64,000 bases of DNA, from the NCBI RefSeq assembly GCF_910592395.1, contig NC_088311.1, forward strand, positions 2,730,501 through 2,794,500. Direction: 5' to 3'. A model generated the notes under the pieces. It was given only the letters and a program-made list of their open reading frames with translations. It did not search any database and had not been told where the DNA came from. Source of the DNA: Lineus longissimus (lineage: Eukaryota; Nemertea; Pilidiophora; Heteronemertea; Lineidae). How positions within the stretch are numbered: position 1 is the first letter of the stretch; every line of letters starts with the position of its first letter. Position numbers and translations under genes: made by a program. Below are positions 1 to 12,700 of the stretch, piece after piece.

Positions 1-126
1 CCACTGTCATGGGGTCTGATATTAGGCCATTGGACGGCGACAGAATTGGAAGTAGACTCTGTCTTTGATAGCATCGGTAGTCCTGGTGATTTAGAAACAA
101 ACTTAATGGAAGCACTACTGTGTTAA
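1..126 (+). other. Possible 3' terminal coding fragment, unidentified
   Basis: One plus-strand frame is open from base 1 to a TAA at 124-126, giving 41 residues that end in the sequence METs-like acidic/leucine tail NLMEALLC. An AATAAA lies two bases after the stop (128-133), as expected for a compact terminal exon or a transposon/retrogene end. I do not recognise the protein. If real, it would converge on the EGF/lectin gene to its right. A chance open frame of this length at a window edge is quite possible. Confidence 0.2.
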
Positions 127-523
127 GAATAAAACATTGGTGTAGAATGCATCAATTTGGTACATACTTTACCGGTTGATATGTAAGTGAACTCTATGGA
201 TCTCGGCGATCATTCTTAGTATTTCGGTGTGTGTTCCACTCTCCGCTGTATATGTAGCACGGTTTCGCTGGGACGCTGTCTGTCCTCGATCTATGAGCTC
301 TGTGTCGTAATTTACCAAATGACAGACTTGTGATAGTGTTTAGAGATACAGGACTTCGGGAATCTTTAAAAAATGTCAAGAGTCAAACACGTTCTATTCG
401 ATTTTTAAAGCGACAACTGTATTGGAAAATTATAATGCTACCTCAGAATTAAAGTACTTTCATTTCGATTTTTGTTGTTGGGCATACCATGAATGAAGCA
501 TGTAACCTGAGAGAAACGCTTAC

Positions 524-3500
524 CTTTTCCCCGGGGCAAATTGCATGAAGGCCCTGTGTAATTTTCATTGCAGCCGGAAGGACACACCCCTGTCGATACA
601 TCGCATGAGATGTTATTGGCACACTGGCATTGGATGTTACAGTTGGGACCATATCGTTTGTTTTCGCATGCTAGAAGATAAACATCTCTGACATTAGGTA
701 TGTAGAATCGAAACCTATTCTCATTTGGGTTTATAGATGCGTTCTAGAACCACTCTTACGAGAGAATGCTAAGACAAGGAAATCTGTCATTTTTTTCAGG
801 CAGTAAAGGTTTTCTCTGATATTGGTAATTTCTTGCGTCCAGAGTAAACTACTAATTTTGTAAAGTATCTCACCTGTGCAACACAGTTAGAGTGGTATTA
901 GGTAAGGTGATGCTAAACTGACATATATTCTGGTCATGTGGACGCAAGCAGATTTAAACTAAAATAATTTAAAAGAAGGTATACATCTTTATGAGAACAT
1001 GAACATACCTCTGAACTGGAATGCATCTGTGATAACTTCACATAAAACCAAGTTGTCCGTTTCCATCCGTTTGATGATCAGATATCTGCCAACGGCCGGG
1101 GTGGTACACGTTATTGTTGGGGATGCCCCTGATGATATATAACCAGGAGCGTAATGATAGCAGAGGTTGCCACTTGACGAATCCGTACTTGGTGAATTTC
1201 TCATCCAGATTTTAAAGCTTCCTGGGCCTCCTTTAAATTGTGAAAGAAAGTATAATTGTATTAGATAGTGTTTAGAATGCCTTAAAACACAGTATTGATG
1301 TTGAATTGAGTACCTTTTGTAGGTTTTTAAGAGGATGCGAGCCACGGATCCATATGTCCTTGAATAATATTTTAAATGGTCAGCAACATTCGGTGATAGT
1401 TGTAGTAATGTTTAAACTGTAATCACATTATCTGGCAAAAAGTCTTAACTGGTTTGTGGTTGTACAGTACCCCCAGGTATATGGCACGGCTTAACCCGCC
1501 GGCCATGAGGGAATTCCTTTATGGCCCAGTGGTTGGCGCGTTGGCCCCAGAGTGGAAGTCAAGCAACGTTGAGCGCGGTCAACCTTTGGATCGGTGACCG
1601 GCGCGTACAATACATCTGGCAGACCTTCCCACGCTCTGGATTTGTAGTTCGGTACTGAGACGCATGAAGTGCTAAGTAGGATCGCGGACGATCCATCTCT
1701 GTCCGAAGGGGGGAATGAAGTTAAGCAACGTTGAGCGCGGTCAACCTTTGGATCGGTGACCGGCGCGTATAATACAGTGGTAAAATAGTGTTCCTTTAGA
1801 TACCAGGGGTATGCACAGTAAGGAAATGAGCGCTTTGCAGCAGCTCCTTTCACCTCCAGGGATTAACTATCAAAATACGCCTTTTGCTTTGAGAGATCGA
1901 CATTTTTTTAAACGCCTTTGAACGGCCCAATATAGGACTGATAAGGGCGCTATATAAATGTGATACATTGATTGATTGATACATGAAAGATCATGTACTT
2001 ATTGTACTAGCAAAGTTCATTAAAGTGAAAATTTGGAAATAACGCCGATTTCATGATCGGCTGTACAATTTTGTCCGACTCTGGACGAAAAAACTACACT
2101 CGATAAATGTTCCCTGCATGCGATAAGAGAACGGAAGAACGTTCGAAAACTGGTCGGCGAAAACGGTTGTGATGAACCTGATCTGACAGAATGCTATTTT
2201 GCGATTGACTCTAAATGCTTTGATTGGCTATGATTACGAAGAACGTACCACAGCTGCTGCAAGTAAATATCCTCAAACCACTGAGAACATAGTCTCTTCC
2301 GAGATCAACCATCCACCATGGTTGGTCAGATTGATACGTGTAAGTGCAGTGGGGACGGGCTTGGCTCGTTCTACCATCAACAGCAAGTGACGCTCGGAAA
2401 TCGGTGATAGTTGAACTTTGTGTGGCATTCTTTCCTTGAGCAGCGTTACCTGATCAGAGACAATGGGTTTATCACCCAATAATATTAAGAAATTAGAATT
2501 GAAAAGGATGCCGTCCGTTATTGCTGAACACTGGAAGTTACATAATGGTCACTTAGAATGGGAGACACTTAGAATAGAAAGTATTGCGTATGGTCGGTGA
2601 TTACATGATTTGTCTTGCACTCAAAATGTCTCTATAATACAAGTAATAAAAAACACTTACCCATTTGACAGTACTCCCCCGACCAGCCGTCGGCACATCC
2701 ATTCGGACAGGATCCATCTTCATTACAAGGTTGATTGCCGGAACAGTGGCACTCGTATGCGCAGTCTTTACCAAAGTTGTTTCGGTTTGGACAAACTGTT
2801 TTATTGATAGATGGAAGCAAAAAGCGATAAGGCGAGCTCGATTATGAATATCTGATGTAAGGCAATGTGGAAAAAATGAAGTCCCGTCATAGTTTTCAGC
2901 TTACCTGTTCTAGTTACTGATATATAACAATGGCCACCTTTCCCTACTGTCACCACCGAATTTAACTCATGTCCCCAATGCATCTAAATACTGTGACAAT
3001 GGATTAGTGTGTTTGTGATAGTGCGGGAAACTGATATGAATGGTCAAAAAGAAAGTTCCTATCCCAACTGAAGCAGATTATCAGGAACAGCAAATGTGAA
3101 AATTCGTTTGTTTACGATAAGATTTTACAAAAAGCGACGACGACGCATGTTTTTTGTTGATGATCGAGTGAATTAACTTCAATGATGATGCTTGTTGATA
3201 ACTGATTTCATGTTGTTTGCCATTCAGAAGAAAAAGCTTCTGGTTCTTAAGTTATCCAACCAACGACATATCGAAAACCTTGCCACACATAAAGCAGTAG
3301 ATATCATTCCTTTCAGAACAACCGGGTGATGAAAGGTCCCATGGTCCACTCCATGTTGCCAACTACAGAACATTCTATATCTTCGTAAAGATTCGGCGGG
3401 ATTTGGAAGAAAACGCTTCTTTTTTCAAATAATTCACCATTGGGACTGAAAAATGCTGTCTTGACCATTTTCATACACTGACCGGTAATGACCATGAACA

Positions 3501-3757
3501 AAACATCTATGTCCTTATTTATAGAGTACGGCTAACAGAGGAATCCTCTCACTGAGGTTCCCAAGCCTATGAAGATTGGTATGCCTTTGAGGGCCACTAT
3601 GGGTAAAAGTGGTATTCTTCTCCTCAAGACAAACAACATTAGATGCGGACCATAACTCAACTCTGCTTTCAATCTGTTTACCCTTACCGTTGCATGACGC
3701 TGCAATCACCATCCCTAGGAGCACGACAGTGACAAAAAGTCCCATCTTGCCAACCAT
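524..3757 (-). CDS. EGF / F-type lectin surface or secreted protein (5' part; continues off left edge)
   Basis: Exons in transcription order: 3688-3757 encodes MVGKMGLFVTVVLLGMVIAA, a clean signal peptide, ending at a GTAAGG donor. Less certain exons follow around 3313-3480 (a segment with ECSVVGNMEWTMGP, faintly Ig-like) and about 2910-2967 (SVVTVGKGGHCYISV). 2661-2795 is a cysteine-rich EGF domain (CPNRNNFGKDCAYECHCSG). 2249-2449 and 1009-1230 encode the two halves of an F-type lectin (fucolectin/F5-8-like) domain: SLAVDGR and PWWMVDLGRDY in the first half, GRYLIIKR and LVLCEV in the second. 524-670 is another EGF domain. The last four exons are all phase 1-1, so they can be shuffled without breaking frame. 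Families with this mix are cell-surface or haemolymph recognition proteins; whether a membrane segment or kinase follows cannot be seen. A SINE lies in the intron between the lectin halves. Confidence 0.7.
1518..1981 (+). mobile_element. SINE with 5S rRNA-related head and ATTG tail
   Basis: Two nearly identical ~60-bp segments (1555-1614 and 1717-1776) read like the internal promoter part of 5S rRNA in the sense direction: TTAAGCAACGTTG resembles box A, and TTGGATCGGTGACC resembles box C. A tRNA A-box-like stretch (ATGGCCCAGTGGTTGGCGCG) starts at 1521. The element ends with GGGCGCTATATAAATG and a short ATTG repeat (1967-1981), typical of LINE-mobilised SINE tails. It sits inside an intron of the EGF/lectin gene, antisense to it. 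The 5' limit is approximate and no target-site duplication was resolved. Confidence 0.6.
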
Positions 3758-6700
3758 GAAATATTTGGCCGTCTTCGTATGATCGGTTCAACTGCGTATC
3801 CAACAGAAATTGTCCTATCTGCTGGAGAACTTCAAAACAGAGTGAGCCCTTTGACATACGTTTGACATTTAAAAATGATGAGATAAAAACTGTTAATTTT
3901 GAACATACATGTGCTTTGTCGGATAGCTGCTGTTCTAGTAACTAGGTCACCCTGGTATGATTATGTGTACTCTATTCGCGGACATATAAGGCCAGTTTCG
4001 CATTCATGAATTCCAGCTTTGTTCTACCGTGTGGGGGTCTTTGGTTTGGAAAGATAGATAACTTACCCGTGTTTTCATGCCAGTTATGAGGTCGTGGAAC
4101 AACACCGGAATTTATTCATGCAAAACTGACCTTATAAATCTGAGGATAGATGATATAAGATATGAATATATAGCAATCTAGATTTTATCGCGACAACAAA
4201 ATGTCAAGACTGTCGCCTGAACTCGTGTACATAGGTATTTGACCTAATTATGTTACAATCATTAAAAGCATTTATTTGTCTTTATTCATTTAACCCATTG
4301 GCTAAATACGAATTTGTTCCACTTCCACTTCGAATATCATTATAAATCACTTAAATATCATCTGATCAACTGGTCCGGCACAAAACCCTTGGCAACTCGG
4401 AGTGACCGATGACACATCATTATCGTCAGACTCCACCTTTAAAGCTGTAAAACTAAATTGCCATCTATTGATCCTGCAGTGTCACCGCTTCGCATTGCCG
4501 CGCTAATTTCCCGTATCCGATCTGCAAGGTGGCGATAAGCGCCCTGGCTGTCAAGCGATTGGAGGAACGCGACCGCCGACACTCGCCACTCGGGCAACTC
4601 AAGATGCAGATCTCCAGTCAATTGGACTCTCCTCGTTATCTTTCGAACACAGGAGAGAAGCCGGGATCGAACTGTTACCTCCTTTCGGAGGTTATTGCCT
4701 TGCAATCGGAATATATAATGTAAGGAAATCTAGCGTAACCCGTAATACTAATACATTTCTTACTTTGCATTGATGGAACTTGTTCACACCAGAAACCTAC
4801 ATTCAACTATGTGACTCTAAGCCACTATATCACGCATCTGACTGTTACTCCTGAGAAATCCTGCTGTCCAACAGGAATAGGGTGGGACTCAACCAAAAAT
4901 TCTCCTTTCGTGTGGAGTTGCGACGTTCTGGGACAGTTACTACTGTTACCAATGGTATACTTGTTGTATTACAGGACTAAAATGTCTGTTTTCATTCCGT
5001 GCTGTAGGGGTAGCACGTGCACAAATACTAATGAAGCCGAGATATACCTTATTGAGTGTGGACGGTTACCTTGTTCGAGTGGAATTGACCACCCTAAATA
5101 AAAGCGACGGTCAATGGCTTCGTCTTTCCTACATATAAGATATTGTCCACAATGTTTATTACTGGCCACGACTATAATTTCTTTTACACTGGACTAGAGA
5201 GCAACATTTTTTTTCCTTTTAGCAGCAATGTACTTATTATGATAAAAGTTGTAGCATCATTGGCTGTACGACAGTGGGAGAATTAACTGATTCTCAAAAC
5301 AAATCAGCATCCGAAGCCAGAAAGCGCCCACGTTTTGTCGGGTGGCGTGTGGCCATGAAAGGTATATCAGCTGAACTATCTTGTCTTTTTTTGATAGATG
5401 ACCAGATAAGAAAAAACAGGAGTATTCGAATGTTTCTGAAATGAAAACGAACGGCTGGACACCCATGCTGTGACAAGTGGTCATGGGGTTCGATTGTCTA
5501 AGACAACTGATATTACTCCTACATGAAACAAGGGCAGCCTTTACATCTGTAATTAACTGGTAGATTTTGATATTGTACCGATATTGAAATACTATCTCTC
5601 TTTGACGACATTGCTGGACACGATAATTAGGCGTTTATAAATCATCGGCGAGACATGGTTGGGAGGGATGAGACATTATACCGCCGCCAAACAGGTTTAT
5701 GTTTCAATTAAAGACATCTAAACTGTCGCAGTCAACATCGTGCAGCCTATTCCTGGGACGTGCTTCATGAATAAACTTGCAATATTTCTCACTATTCGTG
5801 AGAAACCCGTGCCAAGGAACAAACCCTGGCGCCGCCCGCAGCCCACACAAGCCATGGTCAACGTCCTACCTACTATTACTGCCTGGAGATAATAAAAATC
5901 ACTGCACCGGAGAGGAATAACACCATGCTTCACTAGAAACGTATTGGTGAGGTTAACTGGTATCAAATAATTTATTAGGCATATTGTAATGAAACCCGTA
6001 ATCTTCCATTTGGTAAATTTGATCTTCAGTGAAGCATCTATGCCATGGAGTCTTCCTCGGGTCGGTCTCCACCCCTCCATTGTCTTCAAGGGAGCGCTAA
6101 TTGAAACTCATGATTGACTGCGCTTGAAAGAGACTGGCAACTTAGTGGCAGCGCTGAGAACGGGTTTACTATCGCGGGGCAATTGGTTGGAATAACGACC
6201 TTCCAGTAGGTTTGTTTTTATTTTGCATGCTCCTTGCTTTCCTCCCCTTATGAACTCATTGTCGCAGCATGTTTCTGCATAATTTAGTCCAAACACGCGA
6301 CCAGTGAGTTGGCCCTCAATTTAGACGCAGGGAGCCCTATATGTGTTCATGAGGTATGAGTGAGAGATATTTTAATCTGATGGTTACTGTGTGGGCTCTC
6401 ACGGTTGGTGAGAACAATATCTTTCTCTATCGTCCTGGATGAGTGATTCTTCAATGCCAAACCTATTTGGAACATTCCGGTAAAATAACGCTGGTGTAAC
6501 GTTTTCAGTATTGCAGTGTGTCGTGACATATGACATGGTCACTGTCTGAAATATTATAAGCAAATGTAACATTCGACACCATGGACGACATTGATAATGC
6601 TTTATCTAGGCATAACAGCACAACAAGATGCTCCGACACGAACTATCTACAACATGTATAATCATATCTCCAAATCGGCGGTGGTTTATTACTTTTAATT

Positions 6701-9700
6701 GATTCTTAAATTCGTGCCATTTCAAACAATTCTTACAATCTTTGATTGATTTTTAATTCATGGACATCAAGTGTGACCACGCATTTGGTTTGACTAACTT
6801 CGAACTCGTGGAGTACGCTATCGCCGCTATGAGGATTCCAGTCATACGGACTCCCGGTCGGGTTGTTGTGCCCATGAATTGATGCGACGTATTAGTGGCT
6901 TGCCACCCTTGTAATGGATCCCAAGTGTAAAAAAGTCATGGTGATGCCTCCATTGAAAAGTCAGCGGTTATTCCGGAAGAAAACGTGTTCTTTCAATGAA
7001 AATTGCAAATCAAATTCTTCTCTGGCTTGCTCCTTTGATTTGCTGCGACTGGCTTCTCGTGAAGCCCATTCTTGGTTTGTTTGCTGATTACTTAAGATAA
7101 TACAACTGTGTGACAATTTTTAATTTTCTTGCAGGCGGGAAATGCGCGAACCCGGGCGCAAACAGTGTGACTGCAAGAAATAGTCAATCGAATTCAAGAA
7201 AGCAATACACCTGGTCATGGATATTCAAGTAAGCTTACACAAAAGCAAAACTTGTGTTTAAAGGTTACTCCACCTATTCTGGGTCAGTGATCGGATCGCA
7301 AATTCTCCTTCACCAGGGACAAAGAGTCTGTCTTTGAGTTTTGCCTCTGTGTCCAGGGACGTAAACCAAATTTATTTCCGATTGATAGGTGTAACATTCA
7401 TCGTACGTTGACTGAAAACCTTCATAGTTCCGGTCAATTCTATAAGTAATACTTTACTGATTACATTTCTCATTACTCTGACTCTAGGAAACTGTAAAAA
7501 CCACCCAACACGTGTTTCATAATAGCCAAATCGTATCTTTTGGGTCTAATGGTCAGCGCAATGTACCCTAATTACTTCTGGACAGTGCGCCCGACGGTCG
7601 TGCCCATAAACCACCAAAGACCGTATCGACGGGTCATCCCTTTGACACAGGCAGGTGCTAATTCGTGATAATTTCACGTGGACCCCCAACCCGTAATTAA
7701 AACTGATTTATCCAGATGACCCGTGTTCAGAAACCTTCATTGTTATCACAGAGCACGAGCAATTTGTCTGAAGACAGTTGATAAGTGAGTACATCGCGGG
7801 CCCTGGAAGTGCTCAATGAAAATATTGGCGGACGTGTCGTCGTTGAAATGGCCAATTTCTCATGCCCGGTCACACCAACTATGAAACGTGTAATGTACTC
7901 TCCAGGGCCTGGTTGTACAAAAGAAGTTACTGTAAGTCTAATAGGCTTAGCAGATGAGGGACAGTTTTGAACAACCAGACCCAGGCGTGTGATAATTACT
8001 CGTTTGTGTTCACCAGCCATAATTCTAAATCTAATTTAGATTGTCATCTGTTATAGGTGGCTGAAATAGGGATGCTTTTGTCTTGAAGATACCTTCAACA
8101 TCCGAAGGTTTTCCTCTGACGGTTCCTGTCATCCTCGCCTTCTGATATAAAAGCAGTGGCTTCATACGATTGCACGAGGTGGATCGGAGATGACTTGGCA
8201 AGTTAAAGTGGCTACTTGGGGAAAAAGACGCAACAACGACCTGTCGCCTAAGAACAGGCATTGGTAGGCCACTTCGACCAAGATCGACATCTGAAACGAA
8301 ACGGAAAGCAGTAAAACACACGACCAGCGTACATCCTACAAGTCTGTCTGTTTCCTTCATGTACATGTACGCCAGGATACGCGACAACACTTCCGTCCGG
8401 AGGACACTGATATGACGTCATGGAAAAGTGTTGGGAGCACAATAAGAGCAGGAAAACACAAACTGCTTCATTAACCGTACCGCCACAGGTCTAAAATTAG
8501 TTTCATTTAAACTTAACCTAGAGAAGGTTGATTCAGTTGTGTTGCGGTTAAACCCATGTAATACACAACAATGGAATTCTATAACAGGGATTTTTCTAAT
8601 TAATTATGATGCTTAAACAGTCTAATGATTAATTATGCTTGTTTTGGTGGGGCTTGATGAATTTTGGACGACGGTTTCATCGCCCGGTTCCAAAAATGCA
8701 ACATGGTGGGTGCGCAGGGGAAGTGAGGCTGTCGCAGACATGCGTAAGACGGTCTCATTAACATAAGTGATGACTGTTGGAGTGGCTCAACAATGACTCG
8801 AAACACAATGAGTTGTGCTACAACAAATTTGAAGAGGGAATTGTTGGCGAACAAAGGGTAACTGAGGTCGGAGAGTGAAGAGCAGAATAATATCATTATC
8901 CTTCCATTGAAGTTATTTTTGCCGCTTTTCATCGTTCAAGATGTAAAGCATGTTTGCAAAATGGGTGTGTTTTTAAGATATGAAAAAGCCGCGAGATTGG
9001 GATTTTCCGCCCTCAAGTGCTACGCCCCTCTTCTCTATGATTTCTTTCGCAAATAAACGCCAGGCGACTACATCCCAACTGTCATTGAGTAAAAACGGCC
9101 GCACTACTCACTCGTCGGTTTAAACATGGATGTTTTGCTCTACATCCGTGGTATATACATGTACTTGTATATACTGTAGGGCCTATCTCACGTATTCTTT
9201 TTTGTGGTCCATGAAAAATAAATATTTAAAATTTCTTAAGCCCTTAGACTTAGCTGTAATTTTTGCGCCCTACACTCCTCGTCACTGTAATAAATAACGG
9301 AATGTACCACTATTCTCAGCACCAGTTAATCCATCCAGTTATTCATTGAGCCTGATGACATGTCGCCCCGTAAAAACTCCATGTCTCGGGATTAGCTTGT
9401 GAGTGTTCGGGGGAGATAAGGAAGAGTGATGTACATCTTGCGGCTTGGGAGCGGAGGCAAATACAACTAGCTGTTCCGGAACGACGATCTTTCAATGCAG
9501 ATCCATGTTAGAACCTCGCCTATGAATTCGTATGTTGACTGAAGTATCGAGGAATATTGTCGTATACATTGGGTAAGACAATACGTCACTGCAATCGACT
9601 TTGGTTCATTACAAGTCCGAATTCAATCGTTGTCGATATCTAGCTTTTGTTATAATAAGCACTACTCTTCCGTTTTGACCAAGTGTCATTACTACTTCAA

Positions 9701-12700
9701 GACATTTGGTTAAAATTGAGCAATGTGGTTAACGAGAGAAAGAAACTCGGAGGTATCGATTAATCAATATAAAGTAGTTTTTTCCAGCCAGATACACACT
9801 TTTATAAAGAATCAAACTGCTTGATCAAGCGTCAGTATCTTCATTTTCAATTTGTTTTGTAGTCCGATCAACCACACGGCTCTTCCAAGCCCTTTGAAGT
9901 AGTTGAATTGCAGACACACCGAATTTGGCAAGAAAAGTCAAAGATGTTAAGCTCAAAAACAAACAAAAAATTAATAATTAAAAAAACTATTCCAGTCTTA
10001 TCAGTTAATCATCCAAATTATCAGTAATTTTGCACCAGTTTCGATGTTAACATTACCGCTGTGCGTCGGGACATCTTAATAGTTTTCTAATTTTGGCCTT
10101 CGCCCTATTTGCATTTTGATGAGTTGAAGGAAGTCAAATAGTCCGCGGACCAAGTCAGAATGGGTTCCTTTGTCGAGGCTTTATCGGCTCAGTTCGGCAG
10201 TGTTTAGGCGCAGTCATCCCGGTGACTCGACTCATCGCTTCATAAATGACTTGTGACATTTTCGCCGGTGGCGCTTCAGATAACAGTCAACCATTTCATT
10301 TATCAAATTGACTTTATAGCAGTTTAAAATCCGCCACAAAAGTGGACGCTGTGCCATCATTAGCGCCTTTCTCCGCCATGCCTTTTCCTCAGATGCAACC
10401 TATCATTAGTTAACAAGAAATGAATTGTTCTCCTTGATTAAATTATTTTTCGAAATTTTCATTTGCATCATAATTGCTCGAATTGTTGAAGTTTTGAGAT
10501 GCAACGCGTGTTCGTTGTGGTCATGGATGGTTGAGTGGCAAAGCGCCGACAGTGAAAGGGTGGTGGCCCCTCGTGCGGCCCGTGGTGCCGCGGCGTGATA
10601 GAGACCGGGAGGTGCTCGAAGCGGTGCAAAATGACACCCAAGCGTATGCTCTGAAAAATTATGTTAAGTTTTAAAAAGCTTCAATTTGTTCTAAATGCTG
10701 GGTAGAATGATACACACTGTTGTTCGCCAGTTTAACTTGACAAGATTGATGATCGAAAGCCATCACCGAACTAAACTTAATTTAGCTGTTTTCAAAAAGG
10801 TTGCATGCAATTAAATCGGACGGTTTTTTAAATAAATTGGATAATTCTTTCTCTTTGAACTGAACAATATGATAAAATAGATAGGAATTATAGACAGATA
10901 AGCCAAAAATGCAAGCTGATATCGTACGGTTGCTATCTGGATTATCTCTGCTGGAAATCTGGATTAAACCTGGGTTTCATGACGAAATAACCACTCAAAG
11001 TAATACAACTCGATATGGTTTATTGACTAAAACCATGTACCGATACTAGAGATTAACAATGTTTGGAACATGTACGAACACAATACTGAGACGTAATATA
11101 GACACTTGGTGTCCTATATGTCGTCATGCGGCGGACCACACTCCAATCCCGCTGCTCTGACGACGTATCTTATGATGAACCAAACCAGAACCTACTCGAT
11201 ATCATTACGCTGATCAGAACTAAGATGATAACTTGGTGTCCTGTGGCAGACGGTAGCCTAAACCATTTCCAAATGCTCTGATCAGGACTATTAAAACATA
11301 GAGTTCCTCCCAACTTCTTGATTTACTGCGCTGCCCACTTTATCGCCGTCGAAATTTGTCCGCACTGAAAGATAAATGGCCCGAGTTATTTTATCGTTAA
11401 AACTAATCTGTAATTCATAAAATCTATGACATAAGATATAGTCCATCGATCTCGTGTCGCACATCTACAAAATGTCTTCTTCACAGTGACAACGCTACAG
11501 TTCATTGGACATGTGTGGAAGGAAAAGTTGTCCAAAATATTTCATATTGTACATTTATGTATTTAAAGTACCATACGGTATACCTTGTACGTCACCGTGG
11601 AATATGGTATGTCAGTACAACGTACGGGTTTTTATCAAATATTGCATTGACAACGCTTATAATAGGAAGCCCTCGATCACCCAGTGTTTCAAGTTTTACA
11701 ATCAAAATGTGAAGTAACTGATTGGATTTTATTTCTAAAGATTTCGTGCGTTGATCTTGTACGTTGGTTGAAAGTTTTGAATCGGGACCTTTGCGATTGC
11801 TCTCCCACATTACCTCTCTTTAGAAGGTAATATTGACAAGCAAATTGTGAAAGCCTTCAAGAGGCACATGTTTTATTAACAATAACGAGAACGATGATAA
11901 TAAGTTGCCAAGGGAGGTTATCAGTTAAAGGTTTACAATATAGAATGAAGTTCACTTAGAAATCGAGGGAACAATATTACGAACATGGTGCTATTCAGAC
12001 ATTTTGAAAAGGACGCGCTTTAATTTAATTTTAGTGATCGACACAAAAGAGTCGAAATAGCAGGGACCAGTATCAAATTGAAGATGTCTCGGATTTCAAG
12101 ACTCATCTCATGTATAGATGCGATTGAATGTTTGCAATGAGGTGTCATTTGATTAGGGGTTGGTGCTGATTCAGTCGTCTCCGATGGCTAACATATGTAA
12201 AATACGGCACAAGGCGCGAACGGCGGTGATTTAAAGACTGGACACTTGGAATTTGACAGCACTTTTCGCCTCTGGTTCCCTGCGTATCTCGTGCGCTTGT
12301 TCTTTTGTTTTGGAGCGGGGACCTTAGCGATAACATGATAGAATGCTATCCAAACAAGGTTGCGTTTGTTTTTAGGAGGCACAGGAACACAACAGGGATG
12401 GTATTGAGTTATCTTACGCGGCACGCGACCACGATCACATGTCGTCAAATGAGCGAGTCGGTCATCTCGGTGGGCTGATGTAGCCCGTTAAATAAATTGA
12501 ACTCTTCAACTATACTTGTATCTTGGAAAATGAAATGCTGCTGTGAATTTAGAAAGACAAAAGAAAGACGCCCATTTTGTCAAGGAGGCTCGGACTACTT
12601 GGAGGAGAATGTGATTTACTCTTCTCAAGATTACATTTTGTCAAGCCATTCGTGCATATTTCCTGGCGTTAGCGATCTTGAAACATTTGCAGAATTTTAC

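Noticed and set aside
5718-6089. 123-aa minus-strand ORF
   Set aside because: No motif, no splice or polyadenylation context, composition not convincingly coding.
7727-8020. Overlapping open frames on both strands near 7.8 kb
   Set aside because: Dual-strand openness is explained by composition; no recognisable domain.
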